DNA of 26,805 nucleotides from CAZJHD01 sp964545855 (GTDB lineage: Bacteria > Planctomycetota > UBA1135 > JACQFD01). Below the pieces are notes generated by a model that searched no databases, had not been told where the DNA came from, and saw only the letters and a list, made by a program, of their open reading frames with translations. Location of the stretch: assembly GCA_964545855.1 (NCBI GenBank), contig CAZJHD010000060.1, forward strand, positions 1-26,805, written 5' to 3'. The stretch's first letter is position 1, and each line of letters starts with the position of its first letter. This document shows positions 8,618 through 15,683 of the stretch, piece by piece. The position numbers and the translations under genes are program-made.

Positions 8618-9733
8618 TCAGCCCCGCCGCACCTCGACGCTCGGGAACGAACCGAGCCGCTCGACGTCGACCTCCGCGCCGATCCCGGGTGCCGTCGGCG
8701 CGCGCCAGAGGCCGTCCTCCATCGTGACGCGCGGATGCACGAGGTCGCGCTCGAAGTGGTGGTCCGACGGCGTCGCGTCGCTCGGAAGCGTGAAGCCCTC
8801 GCAGGTGGCGAGCGCGAGGTTGTGGAGCTTTCCGATGCCCGTCTCGAGCATGCCCCCGACGAAGGACGGGATGCCGACGCTCGCGGCCCAGGCGGCCGCC
8901 GCGCGACCCGCGAGGAGGCCGCCCATGCGCGGAGCCTTCACGTTCAGGACGCCGAGGGCGCCGAGCCGGTAGGCGAGGACCGCCTCGTCGAGGTGGCGGA
9001 TCGAGTCGTCGAGGCAGACGGGCGCGCGCATCCGCGCGGCGAGCTGCGCATGGAGGTCGAGCCGCGTGTCGGCGAAGGGCTGCTCCACCATGACGAGCTT
9101 GAACCGGTGGAGCTGCGAGACCTGCTCCACGTGCTCGGCGCCGTAGCCCTCGTTGCCGTCGACGGAGAGCACGACGCCGGGGAACCGCTCGCGCACCGCC
9201 TCGAGCACGTCGGCGTCGCGGCCGGGCGCGATCTTCAGCTTCACGCGCTTCGCGCCGCTCTGGACGGCGGCCTCGACGCGGCGGAGCAGCGTCCGCGTCT
9301 TCTCCTCGAGGCCGAGCGCCGTGCCGCAGGGAACTTCCCGGCGCACGCCGCCGAGGAACTGCGCGAGCGGAGCTCCGGCTCGCCGCGCCAGCAGGTCGAG
9401 GACGGCCGCCTCGAGCGCCGCCTTCGCCGCCGGCCACCCGCGCACCCCCGCGAAACGCGCCGCGACCTCCGTCGCGTCGGCGATCGGCTGCGCCAGCAGC
9501 GGCGGCGCGAGGTGCTGGCGCATGCAGAGGAGCGCCGTGTCGACGGTCTCGGCGACGTAGCTCGGCGTCCGCCCGACGGGCGCCTCGCCGTAGCCACGCA
9601 GCCCCTCCGCGTGGGCCTCGACGACGACCGCCGCGTGCGATCGCTCCACGTCGCGGGCCGTCGTGAAGGGAGCGCGGAGCGGCAGATCCACGGCGCGGAG
9701 CACGAAGCGCTCGATCGCGATCCCGGCGCTCAC
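8618..9733 (-). CDS. menC: OSBS / N-succinylamino acid racemase (enolase superfamily, MenC type)
   Basis: A protein of 371 residues from GTG 9733, whose GTGA overlaps the stop of the upstream GNAT gene. It shows the MenC/NSAR layout: an N-terminal capping domain with GYGEAPV (47-53), then a TIM barrel with K-x-K at K165/K167, metal ligands D192 (SVDGN), E217 (MVEQPF) and D242 (CLDDS), the second catalytic lysine K266 (NVKAPRMGG), and GGMLETGIGKLHN (293-305) with FTLPSDATPSD behind it. Enzymes of this subgroup make o-succinylbenzoate for menaquinone, racemise N-succinyl amino acids, or do both. Here there are no other men genes but a COG3375-type GNAT gene directly upstream, which favours the racemase role in turning D- into L-amino acids. 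The symbol reflects family, not a proven menaquinone function. Confidence 0.88.
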   Translation of the reverse strand: MSAGIAIERFVLRAVDLPLRAPFTTARDVERSHAAVVVEAHAEGLRGYGEAPVGRTPSYVAETVDTALLCMRQHLAPPLLAQPIADATEVAARFAGVRGWPAAKAALEAAVLDLLARRAGAPLAQFLGGVRREVPCGTALGLEEKTRTLLRRVEAAVQSGAKRVKLKIAPGRDADVLEAVRERFPGVVLSVDGNEGYGAEHVEQVSQLHRFKLVMVEQPFADTRLDLHAQLAARMRAPVCLDDSIRHLDEAVLAYRLGALGVLNVKAPRMGGLLAGRAAAAWAASVGIPSFVGGMLETGIGKLHNLALATCEGFTLPSDATPSDHHFERDLVHPRVTMEDGLWRAPTAPGIGAEVDVERLGSFPSVEVRRG

Positions 9734-10449
9734 GACGCCGCTCCCGGGCGCGCGCGCCGGCCGAAGCGGTAGGCAGCGCCGCCGTCCTCGCGACGCTCGA
9801 GCGCGACCGCGATCCAACCCTCGGCGAAGAGTGGCTCGCAGGACGCGCGGAGCACCTCGAGGGCCCTTCCCACGGGCGGCGCCGGAGGGAGCGGCACGCG
9901 CTGCTCCTCGCCCTCGACGATCGACGGACTCGCGCCGAGCCGCCATGTGACGTGGAGGCGGTCGCTCGGCGCCGGCTCGCCGAAGCGCGTGGCGGGATCG
10001 AGGGGACCGAAGAGCGGCCCGTAGCAGTCGCGGATCCAGCCGTCCGCGACGGCGCCGAGCCGGTTCAGGTTGAAGCGCGCGTTCGCCGCCTGGAGCGGAT
10101 CGAAGGTCCACGCGATGCGGTCGATCCCGCGCCCCTTGCACCAGCGCGCCTGCTCGCGCTTCAGCCGCTCGCCGACGCCGCGGCCGCGCCACCCGTCGGC
10201 GACGGAGGTCACGTGGCTGTGCACGTAGGGTCCCGCGTCGTCGAAGGCCGCGAGGCCCCAGCAGACGCCGACGATCTCGCCGGCGCGCTCCGCCGCGAGG
10301 CAGTGCCCGCCGGCGAGGATCGACGCGCGGAGGTCGATCGGCGAGGTGGCCGGCGGGCCGAAGACGGCGAGCATCGCATCGGCCGCGCGCGCGACGTCGC
10401 CGGGCGATTCCAGGGCGCGCAGCTCGACCGCCGCGAGGTCAGCGGCCAT
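9730..10449 (-). CDS. COG3375-type GNAT N-acyltransferase (predicted D-amino acid N-succinyltransferase)
   Basis: A protein of 239 residues from ATG 10449, which overlaps the upstream amidohydrolase end by 11 bases. The acyl-CoA-binding GNAT core is seen as YVHSHVTSVADGWRGRGVG (about 75-93; R-G-R-G-x-G type loop) followed by an LKREQARWCKGRGI helix. WTFDPLQAANARFNLNRLGA (114-133) and SDRLHVTWRL (162-171) are hallmark segments of the COG3375 subgroup rather than of generic acetyltransferases. In Geobacillus-type NSAR operons a protein of this group N-succinylates D-amino acids with succinyl-CoA, feeding the racemase. Its position directly before the racemase gene supports the same job here. 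An upstream in-frame ATG at 10497 exists but lies inside the preceding gene and would add no family sequence. The C-terminal 65 residues are less conserved. Confidence 0.87.
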   Translation of the reverse strand: MAADLAAVELRALESPGDVARAADAMLAVFGPPATSPIDLRASILAGGHCLAAERAGEIVGVCWGLAAFDDAGPYVHSHVTSVADGWRGRGVGERLKREQARWCKGRGIDRIAWTFDPLQAANARFNLNRLGAVADGWIRDCYGPLFGPLDPATRFGEPAPSDRLHVTWRLGASPSIVEGEEQRVPLPPAPPVGRALEVLRASCEPLFAEGWIAVALERREDGGAAYRFGRRARPGAAS

Positions 10450-11863
10450 GGCGCCCCACGATCCACTGCCCGGGGCGGGCACCGGGAACCCGCGCACCGT
10501 CCTCGATGACGGCGACGCCGCCGACGATCAGGTGGACGACGCCCTCGCTCCTCCGCGTCTCGCCGAAGGTCGCGCGGTCGCGCAGCCGGCGCGGATCGAA
10601 CACGACGAGATCGGCATCCCTCCCCACCTGGAGGCGCCCCTTGTCACGAAAATCGGGCGCGGTGTTCGCGAGCCGATCGGCGGCGAGGAACGTCACCTTC
10701 CCGAGCGCCTCGCGCAGGGGAACGAGACCCTGCCGCAGCGACATGCGGCCGACCCATCGCGCGAACGTGCCGGCGCCCCTCGGGTGGTCCTTCCCCGCGA
10801 CGACTCCGCCGTCGGAGGCGACCGTGGCGATCGGGCTCCTCGCCGCCGCGACGATCGCCTCCTCGGGGATGCCGTGCGCGATGACGAGACCGCCCTCCGC
10901 TCGAAGACGCTCGAAGCTCTCCGGACCGAGGCGCTCGCCGGTCGCGAGCCATTCGAGATCGCCGTAGTCGAGCCGCTCGCGCTCGCGCCAGCCGGGATCG
11001 AAGATCGGGCTCTCGAGGGCCGTCATCCAGGCGCCGTAGGGATAGAAGTCGGCGTCGACGTCGACTCCCGTGCGGCGCGCGCGCGCCAGGAGCTCGAGGA
11101 CGCGGGGCGTGACGAAGGGGGCGACGCTCGTCACGTGGATCACGCGCGCGCGGGTGCCGCCGAGGGCGGCCGCCGCCACCACCTCGTTCAGCGCACGCCA
11201 CACGTCGTCCGGCGGCCGCAGGTCGACGAAGCGGAGGTGCACGTGGCACGACAGGTCGTAGAGGCCGGCGAGCTCGAAGAGCCGGATCACCTCCTCGTGC
11301 GACGCGCCGGGCGTGTACTGCAGGCCGAAGCCGATCCCGAGGGCGCCCTCCAGGAACGAGCGCGTCGCGAGGCGCTCCATCGTGCGGGTCTCGCTCTCCG
11401 TCGCGGGTGCGCGCGGATCGAGGATGCCGGCGGCCTCGCGCAGCGCTCCGTGGCCGACGACCATTCCGAAGTGGTGCGGGCGGCCCTCGGACGCGAGGCG
11501 GCGCGCCGTCCGCGCCGTGTCCACGGGCCCGCCCTCCATGGCGAGAGCCGTCGTCACTCCGTCGAAGATCCTGTACTCGGCCGCCTCGGCCCCGAGATCG
11601 GCCGCGAGCGCGTCGATGAATCCCGGCGCCACCACCCGATCGGTCGCATCGAGGAACCGGGCGCCCGAGAGCCCGCGCCCGATGGCGACGATCCGTCCGT
11701 CGCGGATCGCCACGTCGGCGATCGCGTCGTAGCCCGTCTCGGGATCGAGCACGCGGCCCCCGCGCACCACGAGATCGGGCACCGCGGCGACGCCCGGGAT
11801 CGGAGCGCCGCAGGCGGCGAGCCCCGCCAGCAGGAGGGGTGTTGCGAGTCGAGGAAGGATCAC
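10439..11863 (-). CDS. D-aminoacylase-like amidohydrolase lipoprotein lacking the HxH motif
   Basis: A protein of 474 residues from GTG 11863, with a signal ending in LLAGLAAC (lipobox Cys 18). It follows the N-acyl-D-amino-acid deacylase branch of the amidohydrolase superfamily: LVVRGGRVLDPETG and DVAIRDGRIVAIG (beta-sandwich part), VVAPGFID (77-84), GVTTALAMEGG (102-112; E110 sits where the bridging metal ligand is found), CHVHLR (206-211), VIHVTS (241-246), ASDGG (349-353), HPRGAGTFARW (360-370), and a C-terminal GRLQVGRDADLVVFD. Strikingly, the H-x-H that should follow GFID is replaced: residues 86 and 88 are Leu and Ala. The enzyme would therefore keep only one metal site, or may be inactive. 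As first gene of a three-gene operon with the GNAT and racemase genes it probably releases D-amino acids from acylated forms outside the cytoplasm; this is inference. Confidence 0.87.
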   Translation of the reverse strand: MILPRLATPLLLAGLAACGAPIPGVAAVPDLVVRGGRVLDPETGYDAIADVAIRDGRIVAIGRGLSGARFLDATDRVVAPGFIDALAADLGAEAAEYRIFDGVTTALAMEGGPVDTARTARRLASEGRPHHFGMVVGHGALREAAGILDPRAPATESETRTMERLATRSFLEGALGIGFGLQYTPGASHEEVIRLFELAGLYDLSCHVHLRFVDLRPPDDVWRALNEVVAAAALGGTRARVIHVTSVAPFVTPRVLELLARARRTGVDVDADFYPYGAWMTALESPIFDPGWRERERLDYGDLEWLATGERLGPESFERLRAEGGLVIAHGIPEEAIVAAARSPIATVASDGGVVAGKDHPRGAGTFARWVGRMSLRQGLVPLREALGKVTFLAADRLANTAPDFRDKGRLQVGRDADLVVFDPRRLRDRATFGETRRSEGVVHLIVGGVAVIEDGARVPGARPGQWIVGRHGR

Positions 11864-12023
11864 GGCCGGGGGTTCCGCGGCGGGAGTGTAGCGGCGCCCG
11901 CTCGGCGAGCGCGGCGCCCCCCCGTCTCGGGCGCTCCATCGCGCGTTGCGCTCCGGGTCCGTAGAGTCGGAGCCGCGGGGATCCTGGGACGGCGCGGCAC
12001 GTGCGCCTCCAGGTCCCCGCGCT

Positions 12024-12086
12024 CCGTTCCCGATGGACCCGTCGGAACGGTGGCCGGGGACGGATCCCCGCCGCGTTCCCCGTTCC
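12024..12086 (+). promoter_or_regulatory. Potential two-state RNA structure in the glgP leader
   Basis: GGAACGG (12044-12050) can pair perfectly with CCGTTCC upstream (12024-12030) or with an identical CCGTTCC downstream (12080-12086); the two pairings exclude each other. Between them CGGGGA (12055-12060) and TCCCCG (12065-12070) form a six-pair hairpin closed by the tetraloop CGGA. The downstream partner ends 16 bases before the glgP ATG at 12103, so the alternative folds could change access to the start. No known riboswitch family is recognised; the transcript start is not known. Confidence 0.4.
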
Positions 12087-12102
12087 TCGACGAACGCATC
12101 GC

Positions 12103-14607
12103 ATGTCGGCCTTCGAATCCCGCACCTCGGCACCCGCACCGCAAGCAGAGCCTTCGGCGACGCCCGCCACGAACGGGATCTCCGCCGAATCCTTCCGCGC
12201 GTCCTTCGAGCGCTATCTCCAGTACACGCTGGCGAAGCAGTGGAAGTACGCGACGGCTGCCGACGTGCTGAAGGCCGTCTCGCTGGCGACGCGCGAGCAG
12301 ATCATCGATCAGCTGCTGGAGACGGAGCGCCGCTACAACGAGAAGAAGTCGAAGCGGGTGTACTACCTCTCGATGGAGTACCTCGTGGGGCGGTCGCTCC
12401 GGAACAACCTCGTGAACCTCGGCGTGGAGGACGTCGTCCGCGAGGCGCTCGCGGGCCTCGGGATCGACATCGAGGCGATCGAGGAGACGGAACTCGACGC
12501 CGCGCTCGGCAACGGCGGTCTCGGCCGGCTCGCCGCCTGCTTCCTCGATTCCCTCGCGACCCTCGGGATGCCCGGCTACGGCTACGGCATCAACTACGAG
12601 TTCGGGCTGTTCCGACAGGTGATCGCGAACGGCTACCAGAAGGAGCGTCCCGATCACTGGGGCGGCGAAGGGAGTCCGTGGCTCGTGCCGCGTCCCGGAT
12701 CGACGTTCCTCCTGCCCGTCTACGGGCGCGTCGACCAGGGCCGCGACGGCCAGAACCGGCTGAAGCCGATGTGGCGCGACTGCCGCTTCGTCGTCGGCGT
12801 CGCCCACGACATGCCGATCGTCGGGTACGGCGGCAAGACCGTGAACTTCCTGCGCCTCTTCTCGGCGCAGTCCTCCGACGACTTCGACACCGAGATCTTC
12901 AACAGCGGCGACTACATCCGCGCCGTGGAGGACAAGATCTCCTCGGAGCGGATCTCGAAGGTCCTCTACCCCTCCGACAACGTGAGCGCGGGCCGCGAGC
13001 TCCGCCTGCTCCAGGAGTACTTCCTGGTGGCGAGCGCGCTGCGCGACATCTTCCGGCGCTTCCGCCACGAGCACCGCGACGTCGACAAGCTCCCGTCGAG
13101 CGTCGCGATCCAGCTGAACGACACGCACCCGGCGCTCGCCGTCGCGGAGCTGATGCGGATCCTCGTGGACGACCACGAAGCGCCGTGGGACCGCGCCTGG
13201 GAGATCACGCGGGCGACGCTCTCCTTCACGAACCACACGCTCCTCCCGGAGGCCCTCGAGAAGTGGCCCGTGCCGCTGCTGGAGCGCGTCCTCCCGCGCC
13301 ACCTGCAGATCATCTACGAGATCAACCACCGCTTCCTCGACCAGGTGGCGACGCTCTGGCCCGGCGACATGGATCGGCTGCGCCGCATGTCGCTCGTCGA
13401 GGAGGGCAGCCCGAAGCAGGTGCGGATGGCGCACCTCGCCATCGTCGGCACCCATCGGACGAACGGCGTCGCGAAGCTCCATTCCCAGCTCCTGCGGACG
13501 AGCGTCTTCCGCGACTTCCACGACGTCTGGCCCGAGGCCTTCGTCAACAAGACGAACGGCGTCGCGCCGCGGCGCTGGATCCTGCAGGCGAACCCGCGTC
13601 TCGCCGCGCTCCTCACGTCGACCCTCGGCCCCGAGTGGATCACCGACCTGGATCGGCTCCGCGACCTCGAGCCCTTCGCGGAGGACGCGAACTTCCGCGA
13701 GGAGTTCCGCCGCGTGAAGCAGGCCAACAAGGAGCGGCTCGCCCAGACGATCCAGCAGCAGTCGGGAATCACCGTCGCGCCCGACTCGCTCTTCGACATC
13801 CAGGCGAAGCGCATCCACCTCTACAAGCGCCAGCTCCTGCACCTCCTGCATGTGGTGCACGAGTACTTCTCCCTGGTGGAGGACGGCGTGGCGCCCTTGG
13901 TGCCGCGCACGCACGTCTTCGCCGGGAAAGCCGCGCCGGGCTACTGGGCCGCGAAGCAGGTGATCAAGCTGATCCACAACGTGGCGCAGGTGATCAACCA
14001 GGATCCGCGAGCCCGACCGTGGCTGCGCGTCGCGTTCCTCCCCGACTTCCGCGTGTCCCTCGCCGAGCGGATCATCCCGGCCGCCGATCTGAGCGAGCAG
14101 GTGTCGACGGCGGGGATGGAGGCGTCGGGCACGGGCAACATGAAGTTCGCCATGAACGGCGCGCTCACGACCGGCACCCTCGACGGCGCGAACATCGAGA
14201 TCCTGGAGAAGGTGGGCGGAGACAACATCTTCATGTTCGGCCTCGACGCCGAGCAGGTCGCCGCGACGAAGCGCGACGGCGCCTACGACCCCCACGAGAT
14301 CTGCCGCGCCGACCCGCGCGCGCGCCGCGTGGTGGAGGCCATCGGGTCGAACTTCTTCTGCTCGCGGGAGTCCGGCCTCTTCCGCTACGTCTACGACCTG
14401 CTGATGGATCGCGGCGACGAGTACCTCCACCTCGCCGACTTCGCCTCCTACCTGGAGACGCAGGAGCGCGCATCGCGCATCTACTGCTCGCCCGACGACT
14501 GGTCGACGCGCGCGATCCGCAACGTCGCGCGCGTCGGCACCTTCTCGAGCGACCGCACGATCCGCGAGTACGCGACCGACATCTGGAGGATCGCCCCCGG
14601 CGTGTAA
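12103..14607 (+). CDS. glgP: Glycogen/starch alpha-glucan phosphorylase
   Basis: A protein of 834 residues, the usual family length. It removes glucose units from glycogen or other alpha-1,4-glucans using phosphate, giving glucose-1-phosphate, in the cytoplasm. Sequence support: KRVYYLSMEYLVGRSL and a GNGGLGRLAACFLDSLATL glycine-rich stretch near the N-terminal third, NDTHPALAVAELMRIL in the middle, FVNKTNGVAPRRW, RIHLYKRQLLH, and the pyridoxal-phosphate site EASGTGNMKFAMNGAL with the Schiff-base lysine K681. ATG 12103 is chosen because the upstream in-frame extension to 12001 is Arg-rich and non-homologous. A tail of about 25 residues rich in Ala and Pro precedes the catalytic domain. It stands alone with no other glg gene in view, and has a structured leader. 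Confidence 0.97.
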   Translation: MSAFESRTSAPAPQAEPSATPATNGISAESFRASFERYLQYTLAKQWKYATAADVLKAVSLATREQIIDQLLETERRYNEKKSKRVYYLSMEYLVGRSLRNNLVNLGVEDVVREALAGLGIDIEAIEETELDAALGNGGLGRLAACFLDSLATLGMPGYGYGINYEFGLFRQVIANGYQKERPDHWGGEGSPWLVPRPGSTFLLPVYGRVDQGRDGQNRLKPMWRDCRFVVGVAHDMPIVGYGGKTVNFLRLFSAQSSDDFDTEIFNSGDYIRAVEDKISSERISKVLYPSDNVSAGRELRLLQEYFLVASALRDIFRRFRHEHRDVDKLPSSVAIQLNDTHPALAVAELMRILVDDHEAPWDRAWEITRATLSFTNHTLLPEALEKWPVPLLERVLPRHLQIIYEINHRFLDQVATLWPGDMDRLRRMSLVEEGSPKQVRMAHLAIVGTHRTNGVAKLHSQLLRTSVFRDFHDVWPEAFVNKTNGVAPRRWILQANPRLAALLTSTLGPEWITDLDRLRDLEPFAEDANFREEFRRVKQANKERLAQTIQQQSGITVAPDSLFDIQAKRIHLYKRQLLHLLHVVHEYFSLVEDGVAPLVPRTHVFAGKAAPGYWAAKQVIKLIHNVAQVINQDPRARPWLRVAFLPDFRVSLAERIIPAADLSEQVSTAGMEASGTGNMKFAMNGALTTGTLDGANIEILEKVGGDNIFMFGLDAEQVAATKRDGAYDPHEICRADPRARRVVEAIGSNFFCSRESGLFRYVYDLLMDRGDEYLHLADFASYLETQERASRIYCSPDDWSTRAIRNVARVGTFSSDRTIREYATDIWRIAPGV

Positions 14608-14672
14608 CCGCGCCGCCGCGCGCTGCGTACCCGTCTCGTGCCGGCCCGATCCCGCGCGTCGGCTCCACGCTC

Positions 14673-15176
14673 TTGGACCGAACGGCCCGCTTCGAGGAGC
14701 TCGCGCGCGCGGCGGGACCGAGCCTCCAGGCGGTGCTGCGGCGCTTCGTCCGCGATCCCGACGTCGCCGAGGACCTCCTGCAGGAAGTGCTCTGGAGCGC
14801 GTGGCGCAACTTCGCCGACCTCGACCCGGACCGCGATCCCCTTCCCTGGCTGCGCACCCTCGCCGTGCATCGCGCCATCGATCACCAGCGCCGCGCGAAG
14901 GCGCGGCCCCCCGCGGAGACCGGCCATCGCTCCGTCGACGAGGCGCCGGCGCGCACCGAGCCGCGGGGAACGATCGACCTCGACCTGTCGGCGCTCCGGG
15001 AGCCGGAGCGCGCGGCGATCCTCCTCCACTACCAGGAGGGCCGCTCCGTGGCGGAGATCGCGGCCGAGCTCGGCGCGACATCCTCGGCCGTGAAGGTCTG
15101 GCTCTTCCGAGCGCGGGAGCGCCTGCGTCCACGGCTCGCGCCGCCGCTCGCGCGCCCAGGGGAGACGGCGACATGA
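14673..15176 (+). CDS. ECF-type RNA polymerase sigma factor
   Basis: A protein of 167 residues with the two-domain ECF layout. Region 2: LQAVLRRFVRDPDVAEDLLQEVLWSAWRNF, then the PLPWLRTLAVHRAIDHQRR helix. Region 4: ALREPERAAILLHYQEGRSVAEIAAELGATSSAVKVWLFRARERL with a helix-turn-helix. The only start fitting the region 2 boundary is TTG at 14673; the frame is open far upstream (to 11946), but that part overlaps glgP out of frame and is a GC-rich artefact. The stop overlaps the next gene's start (ATGA), which is the usual arrangement for a sigma factor coupled to its anti-sigma factor. It probably directs its own operon and an envelope regulon. The start is 65 bases after glgP and no promoter motif was identified. 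Confidence 0.88.
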   Translation: MDRTARFEELARAAGPSLQAVLRRFVRDPDVAEDLLQEVLWSAWRNFADLDPDRDPLPWLRTLAVHRAIDHQRRAKARPPAETGHRSVDEAPARTEPRGTIDLDLSALREPERAAILLHYQEGRSVAEIAAELGATSSAVKVWLFRARERLRPRLAPPLARPGETAT

Positions 15177-15673
15177 CGCCCGCGGCCGATCTGTGCGCCG
15201 AGAGCGCGCGTCTCCTCTCCCTCGAGGAGGACGCGAGGCCCGAACGCGCCGCCCTCGAGCAGGCGCGTGCCCACCTCGCGCGCTGCGCGGCCTGCACCGA
15301 GCGCCACGGCGACGACCTGGCGCTCGCTCTCGCCCTCGCGTCCGTCGTGCCGAGCGCCGACGACGCACGTCGCGCGGCCCGCGCCGCCGCGCGCGTCGCC
15401 GAGCGAGCACGGGATCGGACGCGCGCTCCGCGCCGTATCGGTCTCGCGGCCGCAGCCGTCGTCCTCGCCGCGGCGGCGGTGCTCGTCGCCCGCGGGGTGT
15501 GGAGCCCGGACGTGCGGAAGGGCACCCAGGGGACGCCGCCCGCGGGCCCGGTCGCGCCGCAGGACGATCGGGTGGTCCGGTCGCGGCTCGCCGTCTCGAC
15601 TCGCGGTCGCGACCGACTGCCGCCGCTCCACGTCACGCACACCGTTCGCTCGCTCGTCCGCTCGCCTCGCTGA
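15173..15673 (+). CDS. Zinc-binding (ZAS) membrane anti-sigma factor
   Basis: A protein of 166 residues, ATG at 15173 overlapping the sigma-factor stop, with GGGGAGA about nine bases upstream. The N-terminal cytoplasmic domain carries H34-x3-C38-x2-C41 in the context AHLARCAACTERH, the ZAS motif that binds zinc and clamps the cognate sigma factor. A basic patch (RTRAPRR) precedes a single membrane helix at about 89-107 (Ala/Val-rich). The remaining ~60 residues would lie outside the cytoplasm and are rich in Pro, Arg and Gly without a known sensor fold. It presumably holds the ECF factor inactive until an envelope signal releases it, by proteolysis or zinc loss; which signal cannot be told. 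Confidence 0.85.
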   Translation: MTPAADLCAESARLLSLEEDARPERAALEQARAHLARCAACTERHGDDLALALALASVVPSADDARRAARAAARVAERARDRTRAPRRIGLAAAAVVLAAAAVLVARGVWSPDVRKGTQGTPPAGPVAPQDDRVVRSRLAVSTRGRDRLPPLHVTHTVRSLVRSPR

Positions 15674-15683
15674 GGTCTCCGCC

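Noticed and set aside
8618..9733. Assigning the racemase to menaquinone synthesis only
   Set aside because: No other men genes are present and the GNAT neighbour is typical of the N-succinyl amino acid route; the family alone cannot separate the two activities.
11946..14672. A long upstream extension of the ECF sigma-factor frame through glgP
   Set aside because: It overlaps glgP in another frame, is Arg/Pro-rich, and sigma region 2 begins right after the TTG at 14673.
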